A stretch of 64,000 bases of DNA, taken from positions 719,541 to 783,540 of the forward strand of contig JALOPZ010000001.1 in NCBI GenBank assembly GCA_025453605.1, given 5' to 3'. Origin of the DNA: Candidatus Margulisiibacteriota bacterium (GTDB taxonomy: Bacteria > Margulisbacteria > WOR-1 > O2-12-FULL-45-9 > XYB2-FULL-48-7). The notes beneath the pieces are model-generated. The model saw only the letters and a program-made list of their open reading frames with translations. It had not been told where the DNA came from and ran no database searches. Shown piece by piece: positions 58,201-64,000 of this stretch (position 1 is the first letter of the stretch; every line of letters starts with the position of its first letter). Made by a program: the position numbers and the translations under genes.

Positions 58201-60808
58201 CGGGGTTGGTGCCTTTGCGCCAAACGGCAATGTGATCACCAGAAACTCATTTTACAACCATTACGCGATCGGTATCGGCAGTAACCAGACGGCGCCGCAG
58301 GGTTTATACGCCGGGATTAACCCGTTGACCGGTTCCCTGGAGGTCGGTGGTACGGCGACCGCCAATGGGACGATCGAGCTCTACGAAGCGGTCGGGCCGA
58401 CCCCCTGGGCGCAGGCTTACGAAGGGAAAGTCTACCTGGATTCGACCTACGAAGCGAGCGGCGCCTGGAAATTCGTCTATAGCCCTGACTTTTTGACCCA
58501 GGGGACAACGCTCACTGCCACAGTCACAACGGCCAACGGGACATCGATGTTCGCTAACAAGACCTATGTCTACGGCCTGCCGACCGTAGAAGTCACGGTC
58601 CCGGCCGCAGGCGGCAGTTACCCCAATGGTTTTGACCTGGCACTCAATTGGGTTGTCCGTGGTGTGCCGCTCGACACGGTCAATATCTACTATTCGCTTG
58701 ATGGCGGAGCGACTTACCCATACACGATCACCCGCGAAGCGGTCAATAATCTCTCTTACAACTGGCCGGTGCCGGTCGTGAATACTGATGAAGCCCGGAT
58801 CAAGGTCGAAGCAATGAAAGGCTCCTATACTACGACCACGGAGAGCGGGATCTTCACTATTCTCACGCCGGTCCTGAAAGTGACCAACACCGCTGACAGC
58901 GGCGAAGGTTCTTTACGCCAGGTCCTGACCTACGCCAATACGCTCCCCGGTTTCTATCGCGTGACTTTTGACCTGCCGACCAGCGAAGCGACGGTGGCCG
59001 GCGGGGCTGCCTACTGGCGCATCACTCCGGCCTCGCAATTACCGACCCTCGGCCGGGACGGGATCGTGATCGACGGGACTACCCAGCCGGCGCGCGGCTC
59101 ATTCTACAATCCCTACGGTCCGGAGATCGTGATCGATGGCCAGGATACGGTCGATATCGGCATCCCGATCCAGGCGTCGGCCTGCACGGTCGAAGGCTTG
59201 GTCATCCACCGGTTTACCGCCAACGGTATTTATATCGGAGGAGTGAGCAACTGTCGGATCGCGGGGAACTATATCGGGACCGATCACACAGGTATCGGCA
59301 GCCGGGCCAATGCCGGTGACGGAGCCCTCAAGCTGGAGAACAGCGTTTCGACCCTGGTCGAGAACAATGTCATTTCCGGCAATACCAATGCCGGGTTTGA
59401 CCTGACCAACGCCAGCGGCAGCCGGATCGTGAACAACTATATCGGCTGCGCCGCCAACGGCGTCAGCGCGCTGGCGAATGGGACCGACGGTATTAACCTT
59501 AACAACAATAGTGCCGGCAACCTGGTCGGCGCGAATAACCGGATCTGGTTCAATACCCGGAACGGGGTGCGGATCGATGGCGGGAGTACAGCGCATAACA
59601 CTATCAGCCAGGCCTCGATCTACGGCAACGGTGAACCGGGGATCATCCTTGAGAACGGCGCCAACGAAGGGATCTTAGCTCCGACTATTGTCGCCGCGAA
59701 TGTTATTCCCGGCCTCGGTTTGACCGAAATAACCGGCGAGGCCGTGGCCGGTGCCACGATCGAGCTCTTCGCAACCGGGACGCCCGATCCGAGCGGGTCC
59801 GGCGAAGGCTGGGGGTACCTCGGCTCGACCTACGAGGCGTCCGGCGTCTGGACGATCCAGGTCAGCGGCCTGACTCGGGGTGCGACGGTCACCGCCACCG
59901 CGACCAATAACAATAACACCTCGCAGTTCGCGGCCAACTTCACCGCGGCGGCGAACTTTATCCCGCTCTCGATCGCCCGGGCGGCCGACACAGCTGGGAG
60001 CGACATCGTCGTCAGCTGGGACGAACCGGCAGTCCCCGATATTTATCTTTTGACCGGTGCCGGCGAGGGAGTTTACACCGACGCCACGACCGGTTGGACC
60101 AAAGTGACCAATCCGACCGCTGCCGGCTTTACGCAAAGCGGGAGCGAACTTCACCACACCGCGCAGGTCCGAGGCGGGACAACGGAGTCCTATTACAAAG
60201 CGTTACCGGCCGGCGCCGATATCGATGGGCTGCTCTCGACCGAAGCGGTCGGTAAATTCAATATTAGTTTGACCGGTGGCAACAACCTTTTCTCTCTGCC
60301 GTTGATCCCGGATAATACCGCGATCGGGGGTGGGGCGACGCTCGGTTCCCAATTGTTCGGTTTGAGCCCGCGGGTCTATAAGTTCGAGCCGCTGACCGGC
60401 TACACCGTCGCTTATGAGAGCGGCGGGAGCTGGGCGGGGTCTCTGACCACGCTCGCGGCCGACAGCGGTTACTGGATCAAGCTTAATGGGGCCAGAGTGA
60501 TCACGGTCATTGGCCGCCCATCGGGCATAGCCCGGAGCATTCCCATCAAGGGGACCAGCCGGAGCAATCTGCTCGGCAGCGCTTTCCCGCGGACGGTCGG
60601 CCTGGCGGCGACCGCGCTGAACAGCGCTTTAACGACCAGCGACAAGGTCTACGGTTATCGTGACGGTTCATTCCAGATCGGTTACTACACCGGCGCCAAT
60701 ACCTGGGGCGGATCGCTAAATGCCTACGGGTTGGAGCCGGGTCGCGGTTACTGGGGGGTCAAAAACTCAAGTGGAGATGCGGTTTGGGTCTATCCCAAAC
60801 CTTATTAA
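49238..60808 (+). CDS. Giant secreted right-handed beta-helix surface protein (3856 aa)
   Basis: Start at 49238 (MSTLNTAILAIKIKRW) gives a normal signal peptide ending VVSAA. The frame is open upstream, but that part runs inside the 7TM-like gene. Six large modules each open with a GSLRQ segment (near residues 45, 609, 1573, 2196, 2707 and 3224), then GGVxxWRI and IDGTTQPTDE, then many beta-helix rungs of the type GNYIGTDxSGTxALxNxxGI...GRNLISGN. Linker Ig-like domains (VTGEAPAN, VELFxTGAPDPSG) lie near 520, 1385, 2106, 2524, 3036 and 3499. Three PNGGE-type Ig domains lie near 1470, 2604 and 3121. The end (about 3570-3856) holds an FN3-like domain and a unit with NLFSLPLIP. Parallel beta-helices of this kind serve as adhesins or polysaccharide-acting surface fibres. 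No catalytic site is evident. Confidence 0.88.
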   Translation: MSTLNTAILAIKIKRWALLLVFAFIGATVVSAATFTITNCNDSGAGSLRQAITDANGGAGPHTIAFNIPNTDPGYVTEGGVSFWKISPTTALPALTSNNVTIDGATQTANQGDSNLKGPEVMLSGAGAGTVMAGLSLEASYCRVSGLIVSRYNSSASACGIYVFGANNVLTGNYIGCSASGESAAANNDGVYVVSADNLIGGLTVADRNLISGNARYGVVIGGPGVVRNVVVGNYIGVTASGEAALANGTSGYAGIVISNQAQFNRVGSTEAAGRNIISGNNGLGIRISGASSNEVYGNYIGAGASGTTKVANNMAGIYFDSTSGYNLIGSSVPGGGNVLSGNTNQGILFYSGTLVGNRVIGNLIGCDKNGTAALANATGISFYLGTNTVVGDGTVAGRNIIAGNTGNGVFMSNVLGSVTGTRILGNYIGVRSDGGALGNGTRGIAITNGPQSTLIHNNSIANNGTYGVLVDGGTTLYNTISRNSLYSNADVGISLANGGNNSLTAPTIESAVGGAGTVTGEAPANAIVEVFSTGAPDGSGAGEGRTFLGSTEADGSGQWSMTVSLTGGTTVTATATDTSGNTSAFAANLIAEYGVSPYEVTNTNDSGTGSLRQVITNVNANPGSHTVTFNIPNDQSTTEGGVTFWRIKPATELPTLTRSETIISGSSQPTDEAHNNPYGPEIMIDNSLIASSSGLIVEADYCTFEGLVISNCLYGDGAGGYDRGFGIHFHYNADHNKVIGCYIGTDPTGTARRSNEHGLDIRGSFYNRIEGNVISGSSGWGLVIEEGSASNEVLGNDFGCDPSGTISVRNGGGLVILNSSYNQIGDGATAGRNLFSGNSGPGMEITGTAYYNVIRGNYVGTTASGEAPLANNEHGVKINNNAAYNRFAGNLISGNTNVGLYFDHASSNEVLGNYVGCDLTGERAIPNDHGFIVVESFNNLFGDGTPAGRNVISGNATRGLSLNTNAINNQILGNYIGCTASGEGRLPNAVGLLLIDAASSNQVGNGTVGGRNIISGNNGHGFEIGGNSHYNKVHGNYIGLNAGGTGAIGNGQNGLQLVSGPQYNQIGSTEAARRNVISGNGSTGIVIGNYASSNEVLGNYIGTDPAGTAAVANNNDGIHVEGADCFDNRIGDGTVSGRNLVAGNREQGIYLYGVSNNYVLGNYVGCTLNGNVRLPNWSGLVIVDGAKNHVGNGTAGGRNLFSGNNNCGIEMYGTNSNEVLGNYIGVDASGTAALANNSHGIFMNGRYYNRIGDGTPGGRNLISGNGGSGLFLQNYIGYFGPPHDNRILGNYIGLGSNEVVIGNGQYGISLSSDSAGNLIGQDNKIAGNSQGGIRIADANSQYNTITQNSLFGNNGPGIILTNGSNNGLAAPVITSAGIEPVTGSTEVRGTAPAGSTIELFTTGSQNPSGYYEGRTYVASTVESGGWVFVLPPLAAGTTLCATATDANGNTSQFSAAATAAGWPTVALIAPNGGELWSKDANESISWSYSGVPGLKINLYYSLDGGITYPHLITTEANNSSPYTWHTPDVETNEARVRIEAVKVGYITSDESTANFSLTAPILQVINTNDDGEGSLRQVMTYANTLPGFTRVTFNIPNGLATTEGGVKFWRIKPISGPLPAITREGIVIDGTTQPTDETYNNPFGPEIVLDGLAVSGSGLEITAAYCTIEGLVVNRFGDYGIYLNQAAHGDVLGNFIGTDASGTIAQGNSDGIRAKQSPYARIGDGTTTGRNLISGNSSAGIRIHDGSPSSEVKGNYVGTDVSGAVPLGNAEGVRVGNSGYVLIGGSLTGEGNLISGNNGRGIVLGNSGAQYIRIRGNLIGTNVSGTAALQNGSDGIYCFNNSSRNQIGGVTTGEGNLISGNNENGIFFDDDEGYNEVLGNIIGGNASGTIAVPNRLDGIRVRYSTDNRVGNGTAVGRNLIIGNESYDVNTGSAGIRLAGDTFNTIVRGNYIGTDISGTAGLGTFVEGIRLGQNTGCRIGGRNSGEGNVIYGCVRKGIAFGNNTQRTTVEGNTIWHNKGSGIAFEDRGSCSLNTIGPANTIAHNGDGSSPDQYGIWIDGANNIRNTITRNSFYDNYDQAIKLTNSGNANLSAPTIITAEGGSGLVTGEAPANSVVELYLTGAPDPTGSGEGRTYIGSVEANGSGQWSITLVGLTARTTLTATATDTNGNTSAFAVNLVTVQGISPYEVTNTNDSGDGSLRQCILNANANPGSHTITFNIPNSASTTEGGVTFWRIAAPWTQLDVTRAGTVIDGTTQPTDEAHHNPYGPEIVLAQVGEFGGWYNAAINLHADHCTVEGLNIAGAFDGGYGFGYGIFLDNTRGCHIIGNYLGTNPTGEGIGGNSMDGVYISGGSGNVIGGSAPGEGNLISSNFVSAIIFDSTSSNEVRGNYIGTDRTGQRRLDAHLYGAIQLLNDSFGNLIGGAGSGERNIISGSGADALSLTGNARGNLIIGNYIGLGSGEEELGNVGDGVQCDGSGVKYNTVSRNRIYGNVGEAILLSGGANESIAAPAITSAIFNGDTGSIEVIGTVTAAGTIELFLAGPRGYPEGRTFLAATAESGGSWRIDLPNLASGTALSATVTDVNGNTSQFSAVALVSGPPVATVVSPNGGESYRRDSDQLISWSYAGVPGGKINLYYSLDNGASYPFTITTEAENASPYTWHTPDLETTEARVRIEAVLGSYINTDESNAKFSIVTPVLVVNRTANSGEGSLRQVITYANTLPGFYRVTFNIPTSEATFDGGVYYWKIMPTSPLPVIARAGVVVDGTTQPTDETYNNPLGPEIVLDGTMAGPTSGLVVSGVTHCTIEGLTINRFAAGESGIRLNSAGSCEVYGCYLGTNATGTAAAPNVYGLTLNSSPHCVLGAPGRGNRISGNYSTGLSVSNSDDLTMLGNYLGTNAAGTQRLPNSYGAYFSNSSGCRIGDGTPGGRNVFAGNNAPEVALNGSNNVIQGNYFGLGVNGEALGNTAPGLMIDSGSNNLIGPGNVFANHVYGVGAFAPNGNVITRNSFYNHYAIGIGSNQTAPQGLYAGINPLTGSLEVGGTATANGTIELYEAVGPTPWAQAYEGKVYLDSTYEASGAWKFVYSPDFLTQGTTLTATVTTANGTSMFANKTYVYGLPTVEVTVPAAGGSYPNGFDLALNWVVRGVPLDTVNIYYSLDGGATYPYTITREAVNNLSYNWPVPVVNTDEARIKVEAMKGSYTTTTESGIFTILTPVLKVTNTADSGEGSLRQVLTYANTLPGFYRVTFDLPTSEATVAGGAAYWRITPASQLPTLGRDGIVIDGTTQPARGSFYNPYGPEIVIDGQDTVDIGIPIQASACTVEGLVIHRFTANGIYIGGVSNCRIAGNYIGTDHTGIGSRANAGDGALKLENSVSTLVENNVISGNTNAGFDLTNASGSRIVNNYIGCAANGVSALANGTDGINLNNNSAGNLVGANNRIWFNTRNGVRIDGGSTAHNTISQASIYGNGEPGIILENGANEGILAPTIVAANVIPGLGLTEITGEAVAGATIELFATGTPDPSGSGEGWGYLGSTYEASGVWTIQVSGLTRGATVTATATNNNNTSQFAANFTAAANFIPLSIARAADTAGSDIVVSWDEPAVPDIYLLTGAGEGVYTDATTGWTKVTNPTAAGFTQSGSELHHTAQVRGGTTESYYKALPAGADIDGLLSTEAVGKFNISLTGGNNLFSLPLIPDNTAIGGGATLGSQLFGLSPRVYKFEPLTGYTVAYESGGSWAGSLTTLAADSGYWIKLNGARVITVIGRPSGIARSIPIKGTSRSNLLGSAFPRTVGLAATALNSALTTSDKVYGYRDGSFQIGYYTGANTWGGSLNAYGLEPGRGYWGVKNSSGDAVWVYPKPY
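49370..59940 (+). repeat. Internal tandem modules of the giant beta-helix gene
   Basis: Six GSLRQ modules begin near 49372, 51064, 53957, 55825, 57359 and 58908. Inside them, beta-helix rungs recur with motifs GNYIG, SNEVLGN and GRNLISGNN. The DNA copies have diverged, and the rungs keep the protein pattern better than the bases. Module length varies from about 1 to 3 kb, which suggests growth by duplication of rungs. Confidence 0.8.
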
Positions 60809-60831
60809 ATATGGACATCAGGAGGCAAGGT

Positions 60832-62514
60832 ATGAAAAAACTTTGGATGATCGGGGTGATAATGCTGTTCCTGGGGGGAGCGGTGCACGCCAACGCGTTC
60901 TCGGGGTACACCGGCTGCGTCGCCGACGAAGGTCCGTATACTTCCGGCGGTCCATTGCAGGTCAGTACCTATGGCCAGGTCAATGATGCCGGCAATAATC
61001 CGATCGCGGCCGGTTCGCCGCGGGTCGTTCAGTACATATATATCGGCAGCGACGATCATATCAGCGATCCGGATGCGGCGGGCGCGGTGCGGGTTGGCGA
61101 TTTCCAGGTTAACGGCACGACCTATTACGTCGGCGACGACAGTGATACCGGCGCGACTTTTACCGGACGGAATGGGCAATTCTTCCATGGATTTGCCCAG
61201 AGCGACGGCGCCGATTATTCGGCGGTCGCTTCGGGCGGCAACCAGTTCTTTGTCCGCGTCTGGGACCGGACCCCGAGCGACCCCGGCGCGCTGTTCGGCG
61301 ACTCCGCGCTCTTTAGCCCAGCGGTCGCCTCCGGGGCCGGCGACCCCCCGCCGACGCCCAATAACGTCGGTCTGGCTACCTTTAAAGTCCAGTTCCCCAA
61401 AGCTGCCCCGGCTGCCCCGGCGGTCGGCAGCGCCAGCGGGATCAGCTCCGCTCCGCCGAGCGCAACTATTAACTGGACGAGTGCGCTGGGGGCCCGCTAC
61501 TATTCCTACCAGGTGGCCGAGCTGGCGGACACATCTTATACCAGCCCCGTAGCAAGCGGGACCGTCCGGAACAACAGCCGCTGGGCCGCTTCGACCGACA
61601 GCGCCACGGCTAAGAACCAGACGGTCAGCCTGGGGACGCTCGGCGACGATAAGACCTACCGGTTCCGCGTCCGGTCCGGTAACGATTTTGGGGAGAGCGC
61701 TTGGGTCGAAGGGACGCAATTCTACGTGCCGGCGACCTCCAATACCAACCGGCCGGTGGTGGTGACCGACCTGCGCGTGGCGTCGAGCAACGCGACCTCG
61801 ATCACCTTGCGGTGGAGCGCCCCTTATTCGCTCGATTCGCACGATCAGCCGAGCGCAGCCGCCAGCTACGACATTCGGATCGCCACGACCCCGATCCTCG
61901 ACAGCTGGAACCTGGCCAACACCAACCCGCTCGGGATGACCAGCTGGGCGGCCGCCACCTCGATCAACAGCGTCCCTTATTCGGCGACCGTGCCGACCCC
62001 GGTCAGTTATCCGGCGACGCAGGAGGTAACGGTGACCTGCCCGACCGGTGCGACCTATTTCGTGGCCATGAAATCGAGCAACGGAGTGAACAGCTCCTAC
62101 ATATCCAATGTGACCGGAGCGCTGGTAGGGAGTGCGGGCGGAAGTGGGGGCAGCCTGACGTGGGTGCTGACGCTGGAAAGCAGGGCGGGGACAGGCGGTC
62201 ACGGGATCAACCACTTCTCGCTGCCGTTCCCGGGACCATGGTACGCCTATACAACGGGCGGCACGGCGCTCGGCGCGGTTGCCAACGCTTACGACCTGGT
62301 CAAAGCGATCAACACGGCCGCGGGTGGGAACGTGGTCTCGACTTTCTCTGCCTGGCTGGGGGCGGAGCAACTTGCTCCGTCGACCGGTGTGATCCTGCCG
62401 GATGAAGATCCCGAAGCGGTCCGGACCCAGTTGCAGGCGATCGCTTTAGAGAACGGCCGCGGCTTTGAGCTCTACGCGACGCGCAGCGCGAAACTGGTGA
62501 TCAAGAACTTTTAA
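60832..62514 (+). CDS. Secreted fibronectin type III protein
   Basis: 560 aa. Start at 60832 with CAGGAGG 6 bases upstream. Signal peptide LWMIGVIMLFLGGAVHANA. Residues about 25-185 are beta-rich and of unknown family. Two FN3 domains follow (about 191-300, PPSATINWTSALGARYYSY; and about 306-435, SNATSITLRWSAP). The last 110 residues begin INHFSLPFPGPW, resembling the NLFSLPLIP unit at the end of the giant protein. It lies 23 bases after that gene and may interact with it at the cell surface (inference). Confidence 0.8.
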   Translation: MKKLWMIGVIMLFLGGAVHANAFSGYTGCVADEGPYTSGGPLQVSTYGQVNDAGNNPIAAGSPRVVQYIYIGSDDHISDPDAAGAVRVGDFQVNGTTYYVGDDSDTGATFTGRNGQFFHGFAQSDGADYSAVASGGNQFFVRVWDRTPSDPGALFGDSALFSPAVASGAGDPPPTPNNVGLATFKVQFPKAAPAAPAVGSASGISSAPPSATINWTSALGARYYSYQVAELADTSYTSPVASGTVRNNSRWAASTDSATAKNQTVSLGTLGDDKTYRFRVRSGNDFGESAWVEGTQFYVPATSNTNRPVVVTDLRVASSNATSITLRWSAPYSLDSHDQPSAAASYDIRIATTPILDSWNLANTNPLGMTSWAAATSINSVPYSATVPTPVSYPATQEVTVTCPTGATYFVAMKSSNGVNSSYISNVTGALVGSAGGSGGSLTWVLTLESRAGTGGHGINHFSLPFPGPWYAYTTGGTALGAVANAYDLVKAINTAAGGNVVSTFSAWLGAEQLAPSTGVILPDEDPEAVRTQLQAIALENGRGFELYATRSAKLVIKNF

Positions 62515-62515
62515 A

Positions 62516-64000
62516 ATGAAACGCTCTCTCTTACTGATAACGATCGGCTGGCTGCTGGCGGTGACCGCGACGGCAGCGCCGCCATTCTACTCTCATTACT
62601 GGGTGGAGGGATCGGTGTCGGAAGAGGGGGTACCGTCAGCCCGACGGCAGGTTGAGGTTTACAAAACGCCGGACAACAAGATAACCGGGCTGACGGACGC
62701 CAGCGGTCGCTATCAGATCAACCTTTACGATCTGGAGTACTTCCGGGGAGTTCCGGTCACTTACGAATCAGAGAGCTACACTGTCGTTGTACCGGCGACC
62801 GAGGGGGGATTGGGTGGGTCCGAGAGTGTTCTGCTCCGCTCGGTGCGCGGTTTTGTGACCACTATCTTTTCGTTCTTCCGCCCCGGCAGCGGGGACGTGA
62901 CGCCGCCGCGGGTGACCGCTTTTGAACCGCACGGTTCGAACGTTTCGCCGAGCGAGGTGATCCGGATCACCTTCTCGGAACTGATGAGCCAGGAAGTTAC
63001 GGAGAAAGCGATCAGCCTGCGGCCGCTGACCGGAGTTTATTATGAGTGGCAGCACGTCGGCGACGGTGACCGTCCCTACTCGGAGCTTTACCTTTTGCCG
63101 GTGACTAGCTGGCAGCCGGGTAAGTCGTATTTGGTGACGATCGGGACTGGGGCAGCTGACCGGGCGGGGAACAGAATGACCGAGCCGGAGACGCGGTCGT
63201 TCACGACCCTATACGGCAAGGGGATCGACAGAGTACGGCCGGTGATCATCGCGACCTCGCCGCGGGATGGTGATCGGGAAGTGTCCTTGCGGACCAGCGT
63301 GGCGATCCTCTTTTCGGAGGCGATGAGCAAAGAGGCGACCGTGCGGGCGGTTAGCCTGCCGGTCAAAGGTGCGCCATGGCGGGCGAACTGGATCGGGAGC
63401 AAATTGATCTTTACCCCCGGGCAAATGCTCGATCTTAACGCGCTGTATGAATTCACGGTCTCTGCTCTGGCGTGTGACCTGGCCGGCAACCGGTTAGCCG
63501 AGGACCGGCACTTCACTTTCCGGACGCTGACAGCGCCGCCGGACGTGACGCCGCCGACGGTCATCTCGGTGAGCGGAGGGATGAACGTGGCGCTGCGGCC
63601 GTACATTGGGATCGTCTTCTCGGAGGCGATGGCCCCGGCGACGATCAACGAGGTGCAGCTCCGGCTGCTCGACCCGGGCGGGAACCAGGTTGCCTGCGAC
63701 ATCAACTACGAGGCCGAGATAAACACCGCTTATTTGCTCCCACAGGCAGACTTGCTCTCTTATTCCGGTTACACGGTAGTGGTGCGGACCGGAGTGACAG
63801 ACCTTTGGGAGAACCACCTGGAGCGGGAATACCGGACGACATTCGTGACGGCGGACACAGCGGGCCCAGCTATTGAGAAGGTGAAGTTCGACGGGCGGGG
63901 GTACGTGGAGAACGACGTGATCGCCTCGGACGCTTTGGTGAGCGCGGAGGTGACGGATTCGGTCGGGGTCAATTACAATTACTTAAAGCTGAAGCTGGGG
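62516..64000 (+). CDS. Secreted protein with SbsA-type Ig-like (Big_5) repeats, 3' end outside window
   Basis: 495 codons are visible and the frame is open to the end of the window. Start at 62516, one base after the previous stop. Signal peptide SLLLITIGWLLAVTATAAP. A carboxypeptidase-regulatory-like domain follows (about 30-95, VEGSVSEEGVPSARRQVEVY, then GLTDASGRYQINLY). Three Big_5 Ig domains begin near 127, 240 and 343, each with the pattern TPPxV...ITFSExM...AGN. A further beta domain begins near 447. It is probably the last visible part of the surface operon. Confidence 0.85.
   Translation, partial: MKRSLLLITIGWLLAVTATAAPPFYSHYWVEGSVSEEGVPSARRQVEVYKTPDNKITGLTDASGRYQINLYDLEYFRGVPVTYESESYTVVVPATEGGLGGSESVLLRSVRGFVTTIFSFFRPGSGDVTPPRVTAFEPHGSNVSPSEVIRITFSELMSQEVTEKAISLRPLTGVYYEWQHVGDGDRPYSELYLLPVTSWQPGKSYLVTIGTGAADRAGNRMTEPETRSFTTLYGKGIDRVRPVIIATSPRDGDREVSLRTSVAILFSEAMSKEATVRAVSLPVKGAPWRANWIGSKLIFTPGQMLDLNALYEFTVSALACDLAGNRLAEDRHFTFRTLTAPPDVTPPTVISVSGGMNVALRPYIGIVFSEAMAPATINEVQLRLLDPGGNQVACDINYEAEINTAYLLPQADLLSYSGYTVVVRTGVTDLWENHLEREYRTTFVTADTAGPAIEKVKFDGRGYVENDVIASDALVSAEVTDSVGVNYNYLKLKLG

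Noticed and set aside
49370..59700. Repeats that could be taken for a CRISPR array
   Set aside because: Spacing is irregular, the repeats keep an open reading frame and encode beta-helix rungs.

Overview
The window comes from a GC-rich, gene-dense genome with short gaps and many 1-35 base overlaps between genes. It looks like an uncultured diderm bacterium. The signs are an outer-membrane beta-barrel with SLH domains, a Lgt/LspA-like pair, periplasmic proteins, sigma-54, GTP-dependent PEP carboxykinase and eukaryotic-type Ser/Thr kinases. The style resembles candidate phyla such as Margulisbacteria/Saganbacteria (WOR-1). That placement is inference only; no rRNA or other marker here settles it.

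Layout. 1-4.8 kb: the end of an S1-domain gene, tRNA-Leu(UAA), then on the minus strand rpoN, an intact NtrC-type activator and a sigma-54-type operon that ends in a degenerate activator. 4.8-5.7 kb: an initiator tRNA split by a group I intron, with an I-Ssp6803I-like homing endonuclease gene downstream of the tRNA rather than inside the intron. 5.7-8.3 kb: an EFR1-like ferredoxin/flavodoxin protein and pckG. 8.3-13.3 kb: tig (without its PPIase domain), clpP, lon and a lipoprotein, ending at a strong terminator. 13.4-21.3 kb: a signalling island with a Ser/Thr kinase, a 1355-aa FHA/PPP-phosphatase protein and two unknown proteins. 21.3-31.7 kb: argF-argG-argH-ndk, two TPM-domain proteins, lemA, pepA, a secreted protein and metG. 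31.7-33.7 kb: a decayed GxxExxY gene between inverted repeats, then pilC-like and pilin genes. 33.6-40.1 kb: a peptide ABC transporter (binding protein, then BCDF) interrupted by an opposite-strand LspA-like/Lgt-like pair. 40.1-42.5 kb: a second Ser/Thr kinase and two tandem paralogues of unknown function. 42.5-46 kb: eno, tRNA-Gly(GCC), a small zinc-ribbon protein and gpmI. 46-64 kb: a cell-surface operon with an SLH barrel protein, an Ig-fold protein, a 7TM-like protein, a 3856-aa beta-helix protein, an FN3 protein and an Ig-like protein cut by the window end.

Three promoter grammars are visible. Housekeeping operons mostly start with TATAAT, usually in the extended form TGnTATAAT, placed 6-8 bases before the start codon, which implies leaderless mRNAs. 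One operon has a -24/-12 sigma-54 promoter. Eight sites share a third signal, (G/C)AA(A/G)-N15-nnnGATAn, close to the FliA/SigD/WhiG consensus. They precede both kinases, the FHA-phosphatase, the unknown proteins around them, the LspA/Lgt-like pair and the zinc-ribbon gene. This points to one regulon run by an alternative sigma factor encoded elsewhere, and is the most interesting system in the window.
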